NCBI GenBank assembly: GCA_963721065.1
Contig: CAVRHO010000002.1
Span: forward strand, 434,001-498,000
DNA length: 64,000 nucleotides
Direction of reading: 5' to 3'
From: CAWBLP01 sp963721065
Lineage (GTDB): Bacteria; Pseudomonadota; Alphaproteobacteria; Acetobacterales; Acetobacteraceae
This document shows positions 25,695 to 34,472 of this stretch, piece after piece. Positions within the stretch are counted from its first letter, which is position 1, and each line of letters opens with the position of its first letter. Made by a program: the position numbers and the translations under genes. The notes below the pieces were generated by a model. It was given only the letters and a program-made list of their open reading frames with translations, was not told the DNA's origin and ran no database searches.

Positions 25695-26191
25695 GACTTG
25701 CCTCCGGCCACCTTGGCGATCGCGTCATTGATGTTGGGATAGGCGGAGCAGCGGCAGAGATTGCCGCTCATACGTTCGGCGATCTCGCCTGGCGTCAGCT
25801 CCATCCTGCCTTCGAGGCGTTCGCTGACGTGGCTTGGCCAACCCTTCTTCGCCTCATCAAGCATTGCTGTGGCCGAGACGATCTGGCCCGGCGTGCAGAA
25901 GCCACACTGGTAGCCGTCGTGCTCAAAGAATGCCTCCTGCATCGGGCTCAGCGTCTCAGGCCCACCGAGGCCCTCGATCGTGGTGATCTCGTCGCCCTCG
26001 TGCATGGCGGCAAGGGTGAGGCAGGAATTGATCCGGCGACCGTTCACAAGAACCGTGCAGGCGCCACACTGGCCGTGGTCGCAGCCCTTCTTCGTGCCAG
26101 TCAGGCCGATGGTCTCGCGCAGGAGGTCGAGCAGCGAAGTCCTGATGTCGAACTCGACGTCGCGGGACCGCCCGTTTACGGTCAGTCGCAT
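25691..26191 (-). CDS. [2Fe-2S] subunit of the aldehyde oxidoreductase (PaoA/CoxS-like)
   Basis: 166 residues. N-terminal plant-type 2Fe-2S motif CDHGQCGACTVLVNG and C-terminal motif CGFCTPGQ with LCRCSAYPNI: all eight cluster Cys are present. Unlike E. coli PaoA there is no Tat signal; ATG 26191 follows AGGAG closely and starts directly with the ferredoxin strand, so this complex is probably cytoplasmic. First gene of the operon. Confidence 0.92.
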   Translation of the reverse strand: MRLTVNGRSRDVEFDIRTSLLDLLRETIGLTGTKKGCDHGQCGACTVLVNGRRINSCLTLAAMHEGDEITTIEGLGGPETLSPMQEAFFEHDGYQCGFCTPGQIVSATAMLDEAKKGWPSHVSERLEGRMELTPGEIAERMSGNLCRCSAYPNINDAIAKVAGGKS

Positions 26192-26429
26192 CCTGTGTTC
26201 TCCTCAGAATAGGGGCGGAAGCCACTATCCCAACGTGTGGGACCGGCAATGCGTTCCTGGGAAGTGGCGCGTCGGTTCCGGGCACGCGACGTCGTCCTGC
26301 GTTCGCTGCCTGATCGCGGCGGTTGCGTGTACCGATCCAGCATCAACCGGCTGTGCACCGTCTCGGTTGCCCTTCGCAGAACAACCTGCCGCCTCGGGCG
26401 ATATTCATGGCCGTCGCGCCCCGGGCTCT

Positions 26430-26762
26430 CATAACCGTGCACGCCGCACCGCGCATCGTGCGGCCGAACATGGCGTTCGTGGGCCGACGCAGACGGCAGG
26501 TCTGAAACATGCCGGGCGTGGCATTCGCATCAACGTGGTCGCTTCCGACAGCATGGATATGCCGATGGTCGCGGCAATGAAGCAGTTCGAGGTCGCGGTC
26601 ATGGACGACCTGATGCGCGACGTGCCGGTACGCCGTCTTAGGTGCGTGGAAGAGGGCGCGGCGGCAGTCCTGTGGCGATGCGGCCTGGCATGGAGATTCC
26701 TCGAGCGTTCACGCTTCGGGGGCGTTCATCCTCGGGCCGTGGATGGCGGCTATCGCGCTTAT
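26430..26762 (+). pseudogene. C-terminal remnant of a short-chain dehydrogenase/reductase
   Basis: The stretch AAEHGVRGPTQTAGLKHAGR-GIRINVV aligns with the active-site helix and following strand of SDR enzymes, but the catalytic Tyr-x3-Lys region is lost. VAVMDDLMRDVPVRRL, EEGAAAVLW and a terminal AVDGGYRA match the usual C-terminus. No N-terminal Rossmann motif and no start are present. Flanked by another remnant, it marks a decayed segment. Confidence 0.65.
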
Positions 26763-27254
26763 CTGCTGTTTTCCTACGATCCGGTGATCGTCATCGACAT
26801 CCTGTTCTTCCAGAGTCCGGCCGGCAGCGTGACATTCCCGATGACGGGCGTTTCGCTCGCCTGGTTCCGGGTCGCCGAACTGAAGAAGCGCTGCATGCCA
26901 CCTCGTTGTCGTCCAACCCGGATTGACGACAGCGTATAACCTGTAGCTCTCGCTCGGTCGGCCATGCCGCCGGCGACAAGAATGGCGACCACCACCAGGA
27001 TCATGGTGGAGGGCGACATCTTCAATGTTGGCCAGATGGGCTATATCGCCGCGAAATTTGAACGCTCGGTGGAACCGGCGGCACTGTTGGCGGTGCTGAC
27101 CACGGCAATGTCGCTTCCAGTCGGTTTCGCCTTCCGCCGCCGCTTTCCCGGTTCGATCGACGTGTTCTATCTCGGCATGGCGAGTCTGGTGATGCCGAGC
27201 CGGTTGATCGGTACTGGGATCGGCTCGGAATTTGGCTTCCTCGGGTGGCCACAC
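26757..27254 (+). pseudogene. ABC transporter permease remnant (PotC-like)
   Basis: The N-terminal part YLLFSYDPVIVIDILFFQSP and SVTFPMTGVSLAWF matches type II polyamine/opine permease N-termini. After an in-frame stop at 26937 the same frame continues with EPAALLAVLTTAMSLPVGFA, FRRRFPGSIDVFYL and SRLIGTGIGSEFGFLGW, the second and third membrane regions. The C-terminal half with the EAA loop is missing. So it is truncated and interrupted. It probably once belonged to a transporter serving the nearby amidase and hydantoinase genes. Confidence 0.65.
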
Positions 27255-27269
27255 TCATCCCGCACCGGT

Positions 27270-28925
27270 TCATCCGGGCGCCGCAATGAACACCTGGCTC
27301 GGCTCGTCGTACCATTCGTGCCTGCGGTGCAGCCGGCCGGTCATGGCCTCGACATAGGGTGCCGTTGCGCAAAGTTGCTCGAACTGACGCTCATTGAGGG
27401 TCAGACCCGCACGACGGCAGGTTGCGGCAATTTCGTCGCGGCGCGCCTGACTGATGTCCGCGCGTGCGGGTTCCGGGACTGGCGGTGGTTCGGCCGAAAA
27501 TGCGGCGTCCGGGTTGAGCTGCGGGCGCCGCATTCGCCACGGCGTCGCCAATTCGTACGCATGGGCCACCTGCAGCACCTTGGCGTCGTCGAACGGCGCC
27601 CCGACGATCTGCATCGACAGCGGCAGGCCATCATCGGTGAAGCCAATGCATTGCGCCAGTGCCGGCCCGCCGGTGACATTGAACGGCGTGGTCAGCGATC
27701 CCTTGCGCCAGAACTCGATTGTCCGCCAGGCATCAAGGCGCGGTGCGGGGCCTGGTCCAGCGGTGACCAGAACATCGTATTTCGCGTACAGCGGCACCAT
27801 CTCTGCCATCATCATGCGGCGCGTGCGGGAGGACTGCACGACATCCGCGCCGGTCATGAACAGCGCACCAAGCGAACGGCCGAGGAAGTCCTCGCCGAAG
27901 TCGTTGAGGCGGGCGCGCAGCACCGGTTCGTGCACGGCGTACAGTTCACTTTCCGCGCCGACGAGCTTTACATCATAGTAATCCTGCGCCGGGCGGATGC
28001 GCGCATCCTCCACCTGCGCTCCAAGGCCGCGCAGCACGTCGAGCGCCTGTTCCATCGCGGGCTTCACTGAAGCAGCGACGGCGACGTCCTGCTCATACAT
28101 GTGGCGCAGCACGCCGATACGCATGCCCCTGACGCCGTCCGCAAGATGCGCGGTATAGTCTGGCACCGGGCGCCGTGCACTCGCCGGATCGTCGGGATCA
28201 TGGCCGGCGAGCACCTGCAGCATGATGGCGCAGTCGGCCACGGTCCAGGTCATTGGGCCGGCATGGTCGTAACTGAAGGAGTTGGTATAGACGCCGAAGC
28301 GGCTGACCAGGCCATAGGTGGGCTTCAGCCCGACCAGCCCGCACAGGGCCGAAGGGTTGCGGATGGACCCGCCGGTGTCGCTGCCCAGCGCGCCCATCAT
28401 CATTCCGGCGGCGACGCCGGCGCCGGAGCCGCTGGAAGACCCGCCGGTGAAATGTTCGCGGTTCCACGGGTTGCGGGCGGGCGGCCAGGGCAGGTCGAAG
28501 GACGGACCGCCATGGGCGAATTCATGTGTCGCCAGCTTGCCCATAAGGATCGCGCCGGCATTCTCAAGCCGAGCGACTGTCGTTGCGTCGAAGTCCGGCA
28601 CGTAATCGGCACGGGTGCGCGAATGCCCGGTGGTACGGATGCCGGCGGTGCAGTAGATATCCTTCAGGCCGAACGGAATCCCGTGCATCGGGCCGCGCCA
28701 GTTGCCGGACATGATGTCCTGCTCGGCGCGCTTGGCCTGCTGCAGCGCGCGGTCTCCGGTGACCATCAGAAAGGCATTGAGCTGCGGATCGATCGCGGCA
28801 ATGCGGTCCAGGAAGGCGCGGGTAAGCTCCACCGGCGAGATCTGCCGCCGCTCGATCAGCCTTGCGGCATCGGCTATGGTGAGGAAGTGCAGTTCTGTCG
28901 CTGCGGGCGCGGCGGTGTCGGGCAT
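27270..28925 (-). CDS. Amidase-signature hydrolase
   Basis: 551 residues from ATG 28925 (AGGAG upstream). Full amidase-signature set: GIPFGLKDIYCT (Lys), TGGSSSGSGAG and GSDTGGSIRNPS (Ser-cisSer). C-terminal extension of about 90 residues (SQARRDEIAATCRRAGLTL and NERQFEQLC) of the AtzG-like helical type found fused to some amidases, which may replace a separate small partner subunit. It follows hyuA-hyuB in one direction, so hydrolysis of the ring-opened product of a hydantoin-like compound is plausible (inference). Confidence 0.87.
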   Translation of the reverse strand: MPDTAAPAATELHFLTIADAARLIERRQISPVELTRAFLDRIAAIDPQLNAFLMVTGDRALQQAKRAEQDIMSGNWRGPMHGIPFGLKDIYCTAGIRTTGHSRTRADYVPDFDATTVARLENAGAILMGKLATHEFAHGGPSFDLPWPPARNPWNREHFTGGSSSGSGAGVAAGMMMGALGSDTGGSIRNPSALCGLVGLKPTYGLVSRFGVYTNSFSYDHAGPMTWTVADCAIMLQVLAGHDPDDPASARRPVPDYTAHLADGVRGMRIGVLRHMYEQDVAVAASVKPAMEQALDVLRGLGAQVEDARIRPAQDYYDVKLVGAESELYAVHEPVLRARLNDFGEDFLGRSLGALFMTGADVVQSSRTRRMMMAEMVPLYAKYDVLVTAGPGPAPRLDAWRTIEFWRKGSLTTPFNVTGGPALAQCIGFTDDGLPLSMQIVGAPFDDAKVLQVAHAYELATPWRMRRPQLNPDAAFSAEPPPVPEPARADISQARRDEIAATCRRAGLTLNERQFEQLCATAPYVEAMTGRLHRRHEWYDEPSQVFIAAPG

Positions 28926-29001
28926 GGTCGCTCCTGTCAGCCTTGGCGGCGGGTGTGGAACGTGGAATGCGAGCGGTGAAGTCCCGCCGGCGTGTCGATT
29001 G

Positions 29002-30771
29002 TCATTGCGGATCCTGCCATTGGACAACGGGGACGGACGTCCAGCCGCGTGCCTTCACCACGCCGGCGCGCAGGGCTTCCGTCGCGGGCAAGTCCACCGA
29101 CAACGGCGACCCGGCCAGCACAACGCCATAGGCGTCGCGTGCGGCTTCCTGGCTGACGAAGCCGTTGCGCACGTCCTTCAGTACCGCCTGCGGATCGCGT
29201 TCCATCGGGTCGCCCCAGCCGCCGGCGCCGGCGACTTCGTGGCGGAAAACCTCGCCCTTGCGGATGGTGAGCGTCAGCTTGGACGGCAGTGGCTCCAGCG
29301 TATCGTCACGTACGAAGTAGTTCATCGACGGCTTGCCGGGACTGCCGCCATAGAGTCCATAAGGGCGGAAGTCGCGTCGGTCGGACCGAACCTGCAACAC
29401 GCCTTCCTCCTCCAGGAAGCGGTAGTCGCGACGGAACGGTGCGCCGCCGCGGAATTTCCCCGGGCCCATGGCGTCGGTCAGGAATTCATAGGCAACGATC
29501 TGGATCGGCTGCTCGGTTTCCGTCACCTCGATCGGCTGCGAGGCCATGTTGGCGAAAATGTTGGAATTGCCGTCCAGCCCGTCGGCGAAGGGGCGGCCGC
29601 CCCACGCGCAGCAGGTGAAGTCCACATAGATGAACGGCGAATGATCGGCATGGTAGCCGCCGATGGAAATGCCGGTGTTGCCGCCATCCGAGCTGGCAAA
29701 GACCATGTCCGGCACCATCTTGGCCAGCGCGCCGAACATGCAGTCCACCATGCGGAACCCGGTCAGCCCGCGCGCCGCGCAGGCCGCCGGCAGCACGCCA
29801 TTGGCAACGGTGCCGGGCGGTGCGGTGACGGAAATGGCGCGGAACACGCCTTCGTTGTTGGGAATGCCGGCCGGCAGTACGGAGCGGATCGCGCAGTAGC
29901 TGGCCGACTTGGTGAAGGACAGCGTGTTGTTGATGGCGCCCTTCACCTGCGGCGCGGTGCCGGTCCAGTCCACCAGCATGTGGTCATCCTGCTTGGTGAC
30001 CTTCACCTGCAGCGGAATCGGCCTGCCGACATCGATGCCGTCGTCATCGATATGGTCGAGGAAGTCATAGACGCCATCCGGCAATTCCCTGATCGCCGCG
30101 CGCGTCATCTGCTCGGAGTAGTCGATCAGCTCGGTCATCAGCCGGCGGACTGCGTCCGCCCCGTAATGCCCGGCCAGTTCGGCAATGCCCTGCTCGCAGA
30201 TATGGCAGGCGGCAAGCTGCGCGCGCAGGTCCCCCAGCACCTTTACCGGCACGCGCACATTCGCCTCGATCAGCCGAAACAGAGTCTCGTTACGGCGGCC
30301 GGCCTCGTACATGCGAGTCGGCGGGATGCGCAGGCCTTCCTGATAGATCTCGGTGGAATCCGAGGCGTTGGAACCGGCGACGCGGCCTCCGACATCGGTG
30401 TGATGGCAGATCGTCGCGGCAAAGGCCAGCACCGCACCCTGGTGGAAGATCGGCTTGAAGACGAAGATGTCCGGCAGGTGCATGCCGCCGGCATACGGGT
30501 CGTTCAGTGCGAACACATCGCCTGGCTGAATCGAATCGCCGAACGAATCCAGGCAGGCCATCATTGCGGTCGGCATCGATCCGAGGTGACCGGGCAATGT
30601 CAGGCCCTGCGCCACGAGCGCGCCCTGACCGTCGAACACGCCGGTGGAATAGTCCATGTTGTCGCGCAGAACGCCGGAATAGGTCGTGCGGAACACGGTC
30701 AACGCCATGTCGTCGGCGATGGTGAGGATCGCGTTCTTGAACAGCTCGAATTCGATCGGGTCGGAGATCAT
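29002..30771 (-). CDS. hyuB: Hydantoinase B / N-methylhydantoinase beta-type subunit
   Basis: 589 residues from ATG 30771, preceded by GAGGA; an ATG five codons earlier has no site. It begins SDPIEFELFKNAILTIADDM, standard for HyuB, with VFALNDPYAGGMHLPDI and the C-terminal GGAPFRRDYRFLEEEG. Together with HyuA it forms an ATP-dependent hydrolase opening hydantoin, 5-oxoproline or related imide rings, or a carboxylase of the acetophenone/acetone type; the subgroup is not certain. It lies 34 bases after hyuA. Confidence 0.9.
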   Translation of the reverse strand: MISDPIEFELFKNAILTIADDMALTVFRTTYSGVLRDNMDYSTGVFDGQGALVAQGLTLPGHLGSMPTAMMACLDSFGDSIQPGDVFALNDPYAGGMHLPDIFVFKPIFHQGAVLAFAATICHHTDVGGRVAGSNASDSTEIYQEGLRIPPTRMYEAGRRNETLFRLIEANVRVPVKVLGDLRAQLAACHICEQGIAELAGHYGADAVRRLMTELIDYSEQMTRAAIRELPDGVYDFLDHIDDDGIDVGRPIPLQVKVTKQDDHMLVDWTGTAPQVKGAINNTLSFTKSASYCAIRSVLPAGIPNNEGVFRAISVTAPPGTVANGVLPAACAARGLTGFRMVDCMFGALAKMVPDMVFASSDGGNTGISIGGYHADHSPFIYVDFTCCAWGGRPFADGLDGNSNIFANMASQPIEVTETEQPIQIVAYEFLTDAMGPGKFRGGAPFRRDYRFLEEEGVLQVRSDRRDFRPYGLYGGSPGKPSMNYFVRDDTLEPLPSKLTLTIRKGEVFRHEVAGAGGWGDPMERDPQAVLKDVRNGFVSQEAARDAYGVVLAGSPLSVDLPATEALRAGVVKARGWTSVPVVQWQDPQ

Positions 30772-30805
30772 GGCATCCTCGCGCATGGCTGCGTTACAAC
30801 CGGGG

Positions 30806-32908
30806 TCATGCGTCGCCGCCGATGCGGATCACGATGTTGCCGAAACGGTCGAGATCGGCGGTACACCCGGGTGGTATCACTGTTGTGCAGTCATATTCTT
30901 CGATGACCGCTGGTCCTTCCGTCCCCCCGGTGACCGCCGAGCGGTCGGTGAAGATGGCGGTGTCGCACCAGCCGTGGTCCGGGCCGAAATAGGCCGGGCG
31001 CCGTTGCGTCGCACCGGGGCGTGATGCTGCAGGCAGTGGCGGCGCATCCGGCAGGCGCGGGGAGTCCGGCACGCCGCGGCCGACCACGCGGGCGGTGACC
31101 AGTTCCACCGGTTCTTCCAGGCCGGCGCGGTGACCGTAGGTGCGCTCGTGTTCGCGCCCGAAGGCTTCTTCCAGGCCGCGCAGGGCCGACAGGCTCAGCG
31201 GACCGGGCTCCAGCGGCACTTCAAGCTCGTACCACTGGCCGAGGTAGCGCAGCCGCACGCTTCGTTGCAGGACCATCTTCTGCGGTCGGAACCCGTCTGT
31301 CGCAAGTCGCTCGCGCGCCTGTGCCTCCAGAGCCGCGAACAGGGCTTCCACCGACTCTGCGTCCAGGCTGCGCACGAGTTCCCGCATGGTGCGGGAGAAG
31401 TGGTACTCGACGTCCGAGGCCAGCAGGCCGAAGCAGGAGAACACACCCGCAGATGGCGGAATCACGGCCATGCGCATCAGCAGGGCGCGTGCCATGGTAG
31501 CGGCGAAGATCGGGCCGTTGCCGCCGAAACCGACCAGAGCGTATTCGCGCGGATCGCGCGCCCGTTCGCTGGAAACCGCCTTGATCGCCCGCATCATGTT
31601 GGACGCGGCGATCAGGTGCGCGCCATAGGCCGCCTGTTCCAGGCTCATGCCCAGGGGTTCGGCGATGCACCGGGCGAGGGTGGTGCGGGCCTTGTCCGCG
31701 TGCAGCGGGACAGAGCCACCGGCGAGGTATTGCGGGTTCAGGTAGCCGAGTACGACGTTCGCATCGGTGATGGTCGGTTCGGTGCCACCGGCATCGTAGC
31801 AGACCGGGCCGGGATGCGCGCCGGCGCTCCGGGGGCCTATTTGCAGCGCACCGCCGGGGTCGGTCCAGATGATGGAACCGCCACCGGCGCCGACCTCGGC
31901 CAGGTCGATCGCCGGCACTTTCAGCGTGTAGCCTGCGCCGGTCAGCAGGCGGGAACCGATCATGATGCCGCCGCCCACCGAGTATTCGGCGGCGCGGAGC
32001 AGTTCGGCGTTCTCCACCAGCGACGCCTTGGCGGTGGTGCCGCCCATGTCGAACGCGATTGCCTTGGACAGGCCGATCTGCCGCGCGAGCGCCTGAACAC
32101 CGACAACGCCGGCAGCGGGGCCGGATTCGATGATGTTCATCGGCATCAACTCGGCCTGTTGCGCCGTGGTCAGGCCACCGTTCGACTGCATCAGCAGCAC
32201 CGGCGCCCGCACGCCGATTGCGCGCAGTTCGGCTTCAAGGGCACGCAGATAGCGTTCGACGATGGGACGCACATAGGCGTTGATCACCGTCGTGGAGGTG
32301 CGCTCGTACTCCTTGATTTCCGGCAGCACCTCGGCGCTGATGCACAGCGTCATGTCTGGCGCCATGCGTGTCACCACGCGCTTGATCAGGGTTTCGTGCT
32401 CTGCATTGAGATACGAGTGCAGCAGGCAGACGGCAATCGCTTCGACACCGGCATCCAGAAGCTGTTGCACCACGCGCTCCACGTCTGCTTCGTCCAGCTT
32501 GCGCTCGATTTCGCCCTTGCTGTTGATACGCTCATCGACTTCCAGGCGCAGGTGACGTTCAACCAGCGGTGGTGGCTTGGTCCAACCGAGATCGTAGAGG
32601 CGGGGCATGCGCAGCGTGCGGATCTCCAGCACATCGCGAAAGCCTTTCGTCGTGATCAGGCCGGTGCGCGCCCCTTTCAGCTCCAGGATGGCGTTGGATG
32701 CGACGGTGGTGCCGTGCAGAAGTTCCACGACCGCGTCGCCGACAGCGCCCTGTTCGCGCAGGACATGCGCCACACCCTCGGTGATGGCGCGGGAATAGTC
32801 ATCGACGGTGCTGGGCACCTTGCGCGTGAACCGCTCGCCGGTCGAAGCCAGGAACACGATGTCGGTGAAGGTGCCGCCGATATCCACGCCAACTCTGAAA
32901 GTCGTCAT
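30806..32908 (-). CDS. hyuA: Hydantoinase A / N-methylhydantoinase alpha-type subunit
   Basis: 700 residues. ASKHA-type ATPase motif VGVDIGGTFTDIVFLAS at the N-terminus, LLHGTTVASNAIL, a second phosphate motif AIAFDMGGTTAKASL and VGAGGGSI. It binds ATP and activates the ring substrate for HyuB. CAGGAGC lies a few bases before the ATG. First gene of hyuA-hyuB-amidase. Confidence 0.92.
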   Translation of the reverse strand: MTTFRVGVDIGGTFTDIVFLASTGERFTRKVPSTVDDYSRAITEGVAHVLREQGAVGDAVVELLHGTTVASNAILELKGARTGLITTKGFRDVLEIRTLRMPRLYDLGWTKPPPLVERHLRLEVDERINSKGEIERKLDEADVERVVQQLLDAGVEAIAVCLLHSYLNAEHETLIKRVVTRMAPDMTLCISAEVLPEIKEYERTSTTVINAYVRPIVERYLRALEAELRAIGVRAPVLLMQSNGGLTTAQQAELMPMNIIESGPAAGVVGVQALARQIGLSKAIAFDMGGTTAKASLVENAELLRAAEYSVGGGIMIGSRLLTGAGYTLKVPAIDLAEVGAGGGSIIWTDPGGALQIGPRSAGAHPGPVCYDAGGTEPTITDANVVLGYLNPQYLAGGSVPLHADKARTTLARCIAEPLGMSLEQAAYGAHLIAASNMMRAIKAVSSERARDPREYALVGFGGNGPIFAATMARALLMRMAVIPPSAGVFSCFGLLASDVEYHFSRTMRELVRSLDAESVEALFAALEAQARERLATDGFRPQKMVLQRSVRLRYLGQWYELEVPLEPGPLSLSALRGLEEAFGREHERTYGHRAGLEEPVELVTARVVGRGVPDSPRLPDAPPLPAASRPGATQRRPAYFGPDHGWCDTAIFTDRSAVTGGTEGPAVIEEYDCTTVIPPGCTADLDRFGNIVIRIGGDA

Positions 32909-32961
32909 TCCTGCTCCTGTGCTCTTGAGTCACGGAGAAAACATCCGGTGAAACCGCCCAG

Positions 32962-33007
32962 CCGCCGTCGCGGTGGGGCATGCGGGCATGCCCCACCGCG
33001 ACGGCGG
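32962..33007. terminator. Perfect 22-bp palindrome with 2-base loop
   Basis: Left arm 32962-32983 and right arm 32986-33007 are exact reverse complements, starting CCGCCGTCGCGGTGGGG. There is no T-run, so it is not a textbook terminator; it could be a bidirectional terminator, a cruciform site or a REP-like element. It sits upstream of hyuA, not after a gene, which makes a termination role doubtful. Confidence 0.6.
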
Positions 33008-33207
33008 GTCGTTCCATAGTGTCGTGCCAATCGGCTTTGCGGTGAAGCGTCTCGCGCAATGCTATCGGGTCATCCTCACGCGCCCCTTCTGGAACGGGTC
33101 TGCACGTATGGTCAGCGATTTCGGGGACGCTCCGTGGACATCCGCCTATTCCCTGGGCGTGTCGCTGCGCGAAAGCGCGCAGTATGGCTAATTGTTATGC
33201 GGAACCC

Positions 33208-33221
33208 TTGACGTAAGTCAA
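33208..33221. promoter_or_regulatory. Fnr/FixK-type box (TTGAC-GTAA-GTCAA)
   Basis: A perfect 5-4-5 palindrome of the CRP/Fnr family. It lies 87 bases upstream of the -24/-12 element of the dctP remnant. The C and G at the inner positions fit the relaxed alphaproteobacterial FixK/Fnr consensus. Confidence 0.55.
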
Positions 33222-33293
33222 CGCTGCCTGATTCCACGCCAATCCGTGATCCGCAAAAGGGGCAAAGGGGGGGTTCGCAGGTGCAGCACGGTT

Positions 33294-33309
33294 TGGCATG
33301 AAACCTGCT
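33294..33309 (+). promoter_or_regulatory. Sigma-54 promoter of the dctP remnant
   Basis: TGGCATG-AAAC-CTGCT; GG at 33295-33296 and GC at 33307-33308, two mismatches. Predicted start near 33320 and a 28-base leader to ATG 33348. Dicarboxylate transport genes are classic sigma-54 targets (DctB/DctD), so the match to the gene type supports the call. Confidence 0.6.
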
Positions 33310-33347
33310 CAGGCAGCGACCGGCCCGAAGACAATGAGGTAAACGGA

Positions 33348-33545
33348 ATGCCCAGCCGGATATTCGCTGCTCTGGCTGTTTTGGCACTCTGCCCCGGCGC
33401 CGCACGCGCCGCCGAACTGCCAAAGGAGCACTTCAGGGTGATCGGCATGAACAGTCCGACGGTGGGCTCGTCGATCGACAGGATCCCGTTCTGGCGAAAC
33501 ACCATCCCCCATGCTGTGGCTGACCCGCGGCAAGGCGAACGGTGA
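33348..33545 (+). pseudogene. 5' remnant of a TRAP dicarboxylate-binding protein gene (dctP type)
   Basis: ATG 33348 with GAGGT upstream. Signal peptide IFAALAVLALCPGAARAA, then ELPKEHFRVIGMNSPTVGSS and PFWRNTIPHA, the N-terminal strand region of DctP-like solute receptors that bind C4-dicarboxylates for a TRAP transporter. Homology stops at about residue 57 of some 330, the frame ends at 33545, and a luxR tail follows. Promoter, ribosome site and signal peptide are intact, so a short secreted peptide may still be made. Confidence 0.6.
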
Positions 33546-33672
33546 CATCGGCGAGATCCTCGGTCTGAGCCGGCGCACGGTGAACAAGCATTTGGAGCAA
33601 ATCTACGCGAAGCCGGGACTCGAGAACCGATCCTCCGCCGTTGCCATGACGCTGCGGGCGTTGACATCATAG
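33511..33672 (+). pseudogene. C-terminal luxR-type HTH fragment
   Basis: 53 residues: MLWLTRGKANGDIGEILGLS followed by RRTVNKHLEQIYAKPGLENR is a LuxR/FixJ-type helix-turn-helix with the recognition helix intact. No N-terminal domain exists; upstream sequence belongs to the dctP remnant in another frame. Looks like the product of a deletion joining two unrelated genes. Confidence 0.7.
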
Positions 33673-33686
33673 TCCCGCGCAGACGC

Positions 33687-33700
33687 TTGATCGAAGTCAA
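33687..33700. promoter_or_regulatory. Fnr/FixK-type box (TTGAT-CGAA-GTCAA)
   Basis: Nine of ten defined bases match TTGAT-N4-ATCAA. Its centre is about 62 bases before the ATG of the cytochrome c gene at 33756, allowing a class II activator position if transcription starts near 33735. Low-oxygen control of a c-type cytochrome is typical. Confidence 0.65.
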
Positions 33701-33755
33701 TGTCGGAACCCGGGGCAGGTGCGATCCTACCGCTTCAGTCATGCGGGAAGGATCG

Positions 33756-34076
33756 ATGGCCAGGCCCATCATGCTGGTGACCGCCTTGCTCTTGACGGCG
33801 GGCGAAGCTGCCGCGCAGGTACCCGGTGATGCGGTCGCAGGACGCCGCCTTGCGGAACGGTGGTGCCGCCCGTGTCACGCAGTGGACGCAAAGGCGCGAC
33901 GGGAGTCCGACAGATCCGCGCCGACCTTTGCCGAAATCGCACGACGGCCGGCGACAACGCCGCTGGCCCTGCAAGTGTTTCTGCAGACGCCGCACGACCG
34001 CATGCCCAATGTGAAGCTGACTCACGACCAGATCGACGATCTGACGTCCTACATTCTTGGTCTCAAACAGGAATAG
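33756..34076 (+). CDS. Small periplasmic c-type cytochrome
   Basis: 106 residues from ATG 33756, preceded by GGAAGGA. Signal peptide MLVTALLLTAGEAAAQ, haem-binding CRPCH, and a distal Met in HDRMPNVKLTHDQIDDL; the C-terminal helix is SYILGLKQE. Class I, single haem. Probably shuttles electrons in the periplasm. An Fnr-type box upstream suggests induction at low oxygen. Confidence 0.88.
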   Translation: MARPIMLVTALLLTAGEAAAQVPGDAVAGRRLAERWCRPCHAVDAKARRESDRSAPTFAEIARRPATTPLALQVFLQTPHDRMPNVKLTHDQIDDLTSYILGLKQE

Positions 34077-34472
34077 GGTGCCGGCCGCTGCGGCATGGCG
34101 GAACACCCACCGGCTCCTGAAACCAGATGCCCACCCTGGCTCGAACCGAGTCCAACGACCTCGACCGATCCGGACTATGCAGCCGCCTTCGAGAAAAATA
34201 CAAAGACCGCAATGCCCGGCACGGCATGCCTGCTAACACCGCGACAGCCGCAGATGCTGAACAGACACGACATGTGCCGAATCTGCATAGCACGCAGCCA
34301 ATCACTGTCGCACCGTTGCACACTCAATTTCTGAAGGGGCGACGATGCCCAGTCTTGCGCAGGACTGTCCGGGATCACGGCTGCCTGCCCGGGTCCAGGT
34401 TATCGAGCCGTGAATCGGAAGCCGCTGGCCACCAAACCAGCTTCGGACTGGTTGCATTTAGGGGAACATGCC
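34077..34472. other. Intergenic region with no recognised gene
   Basis: Short frames exist on both strands but none has a family match, ribosome site or protein-like composition. It carries the promoter of the ompA-like operon. Confidence 0.4.

Noticed and set aside
26774..27025. 83-codon minus-strand frame with a signal-peptide-like start
   Set aside because: The plus strand of the same bases encodes recognisable permease segments, so the hydrophobic start is a by-product.
28702..30906. 730-codon plus-strand open frame opposite hyuB
   Set aside because: Antisense shadow; no domain features, whereas HyuB is fully conserved.
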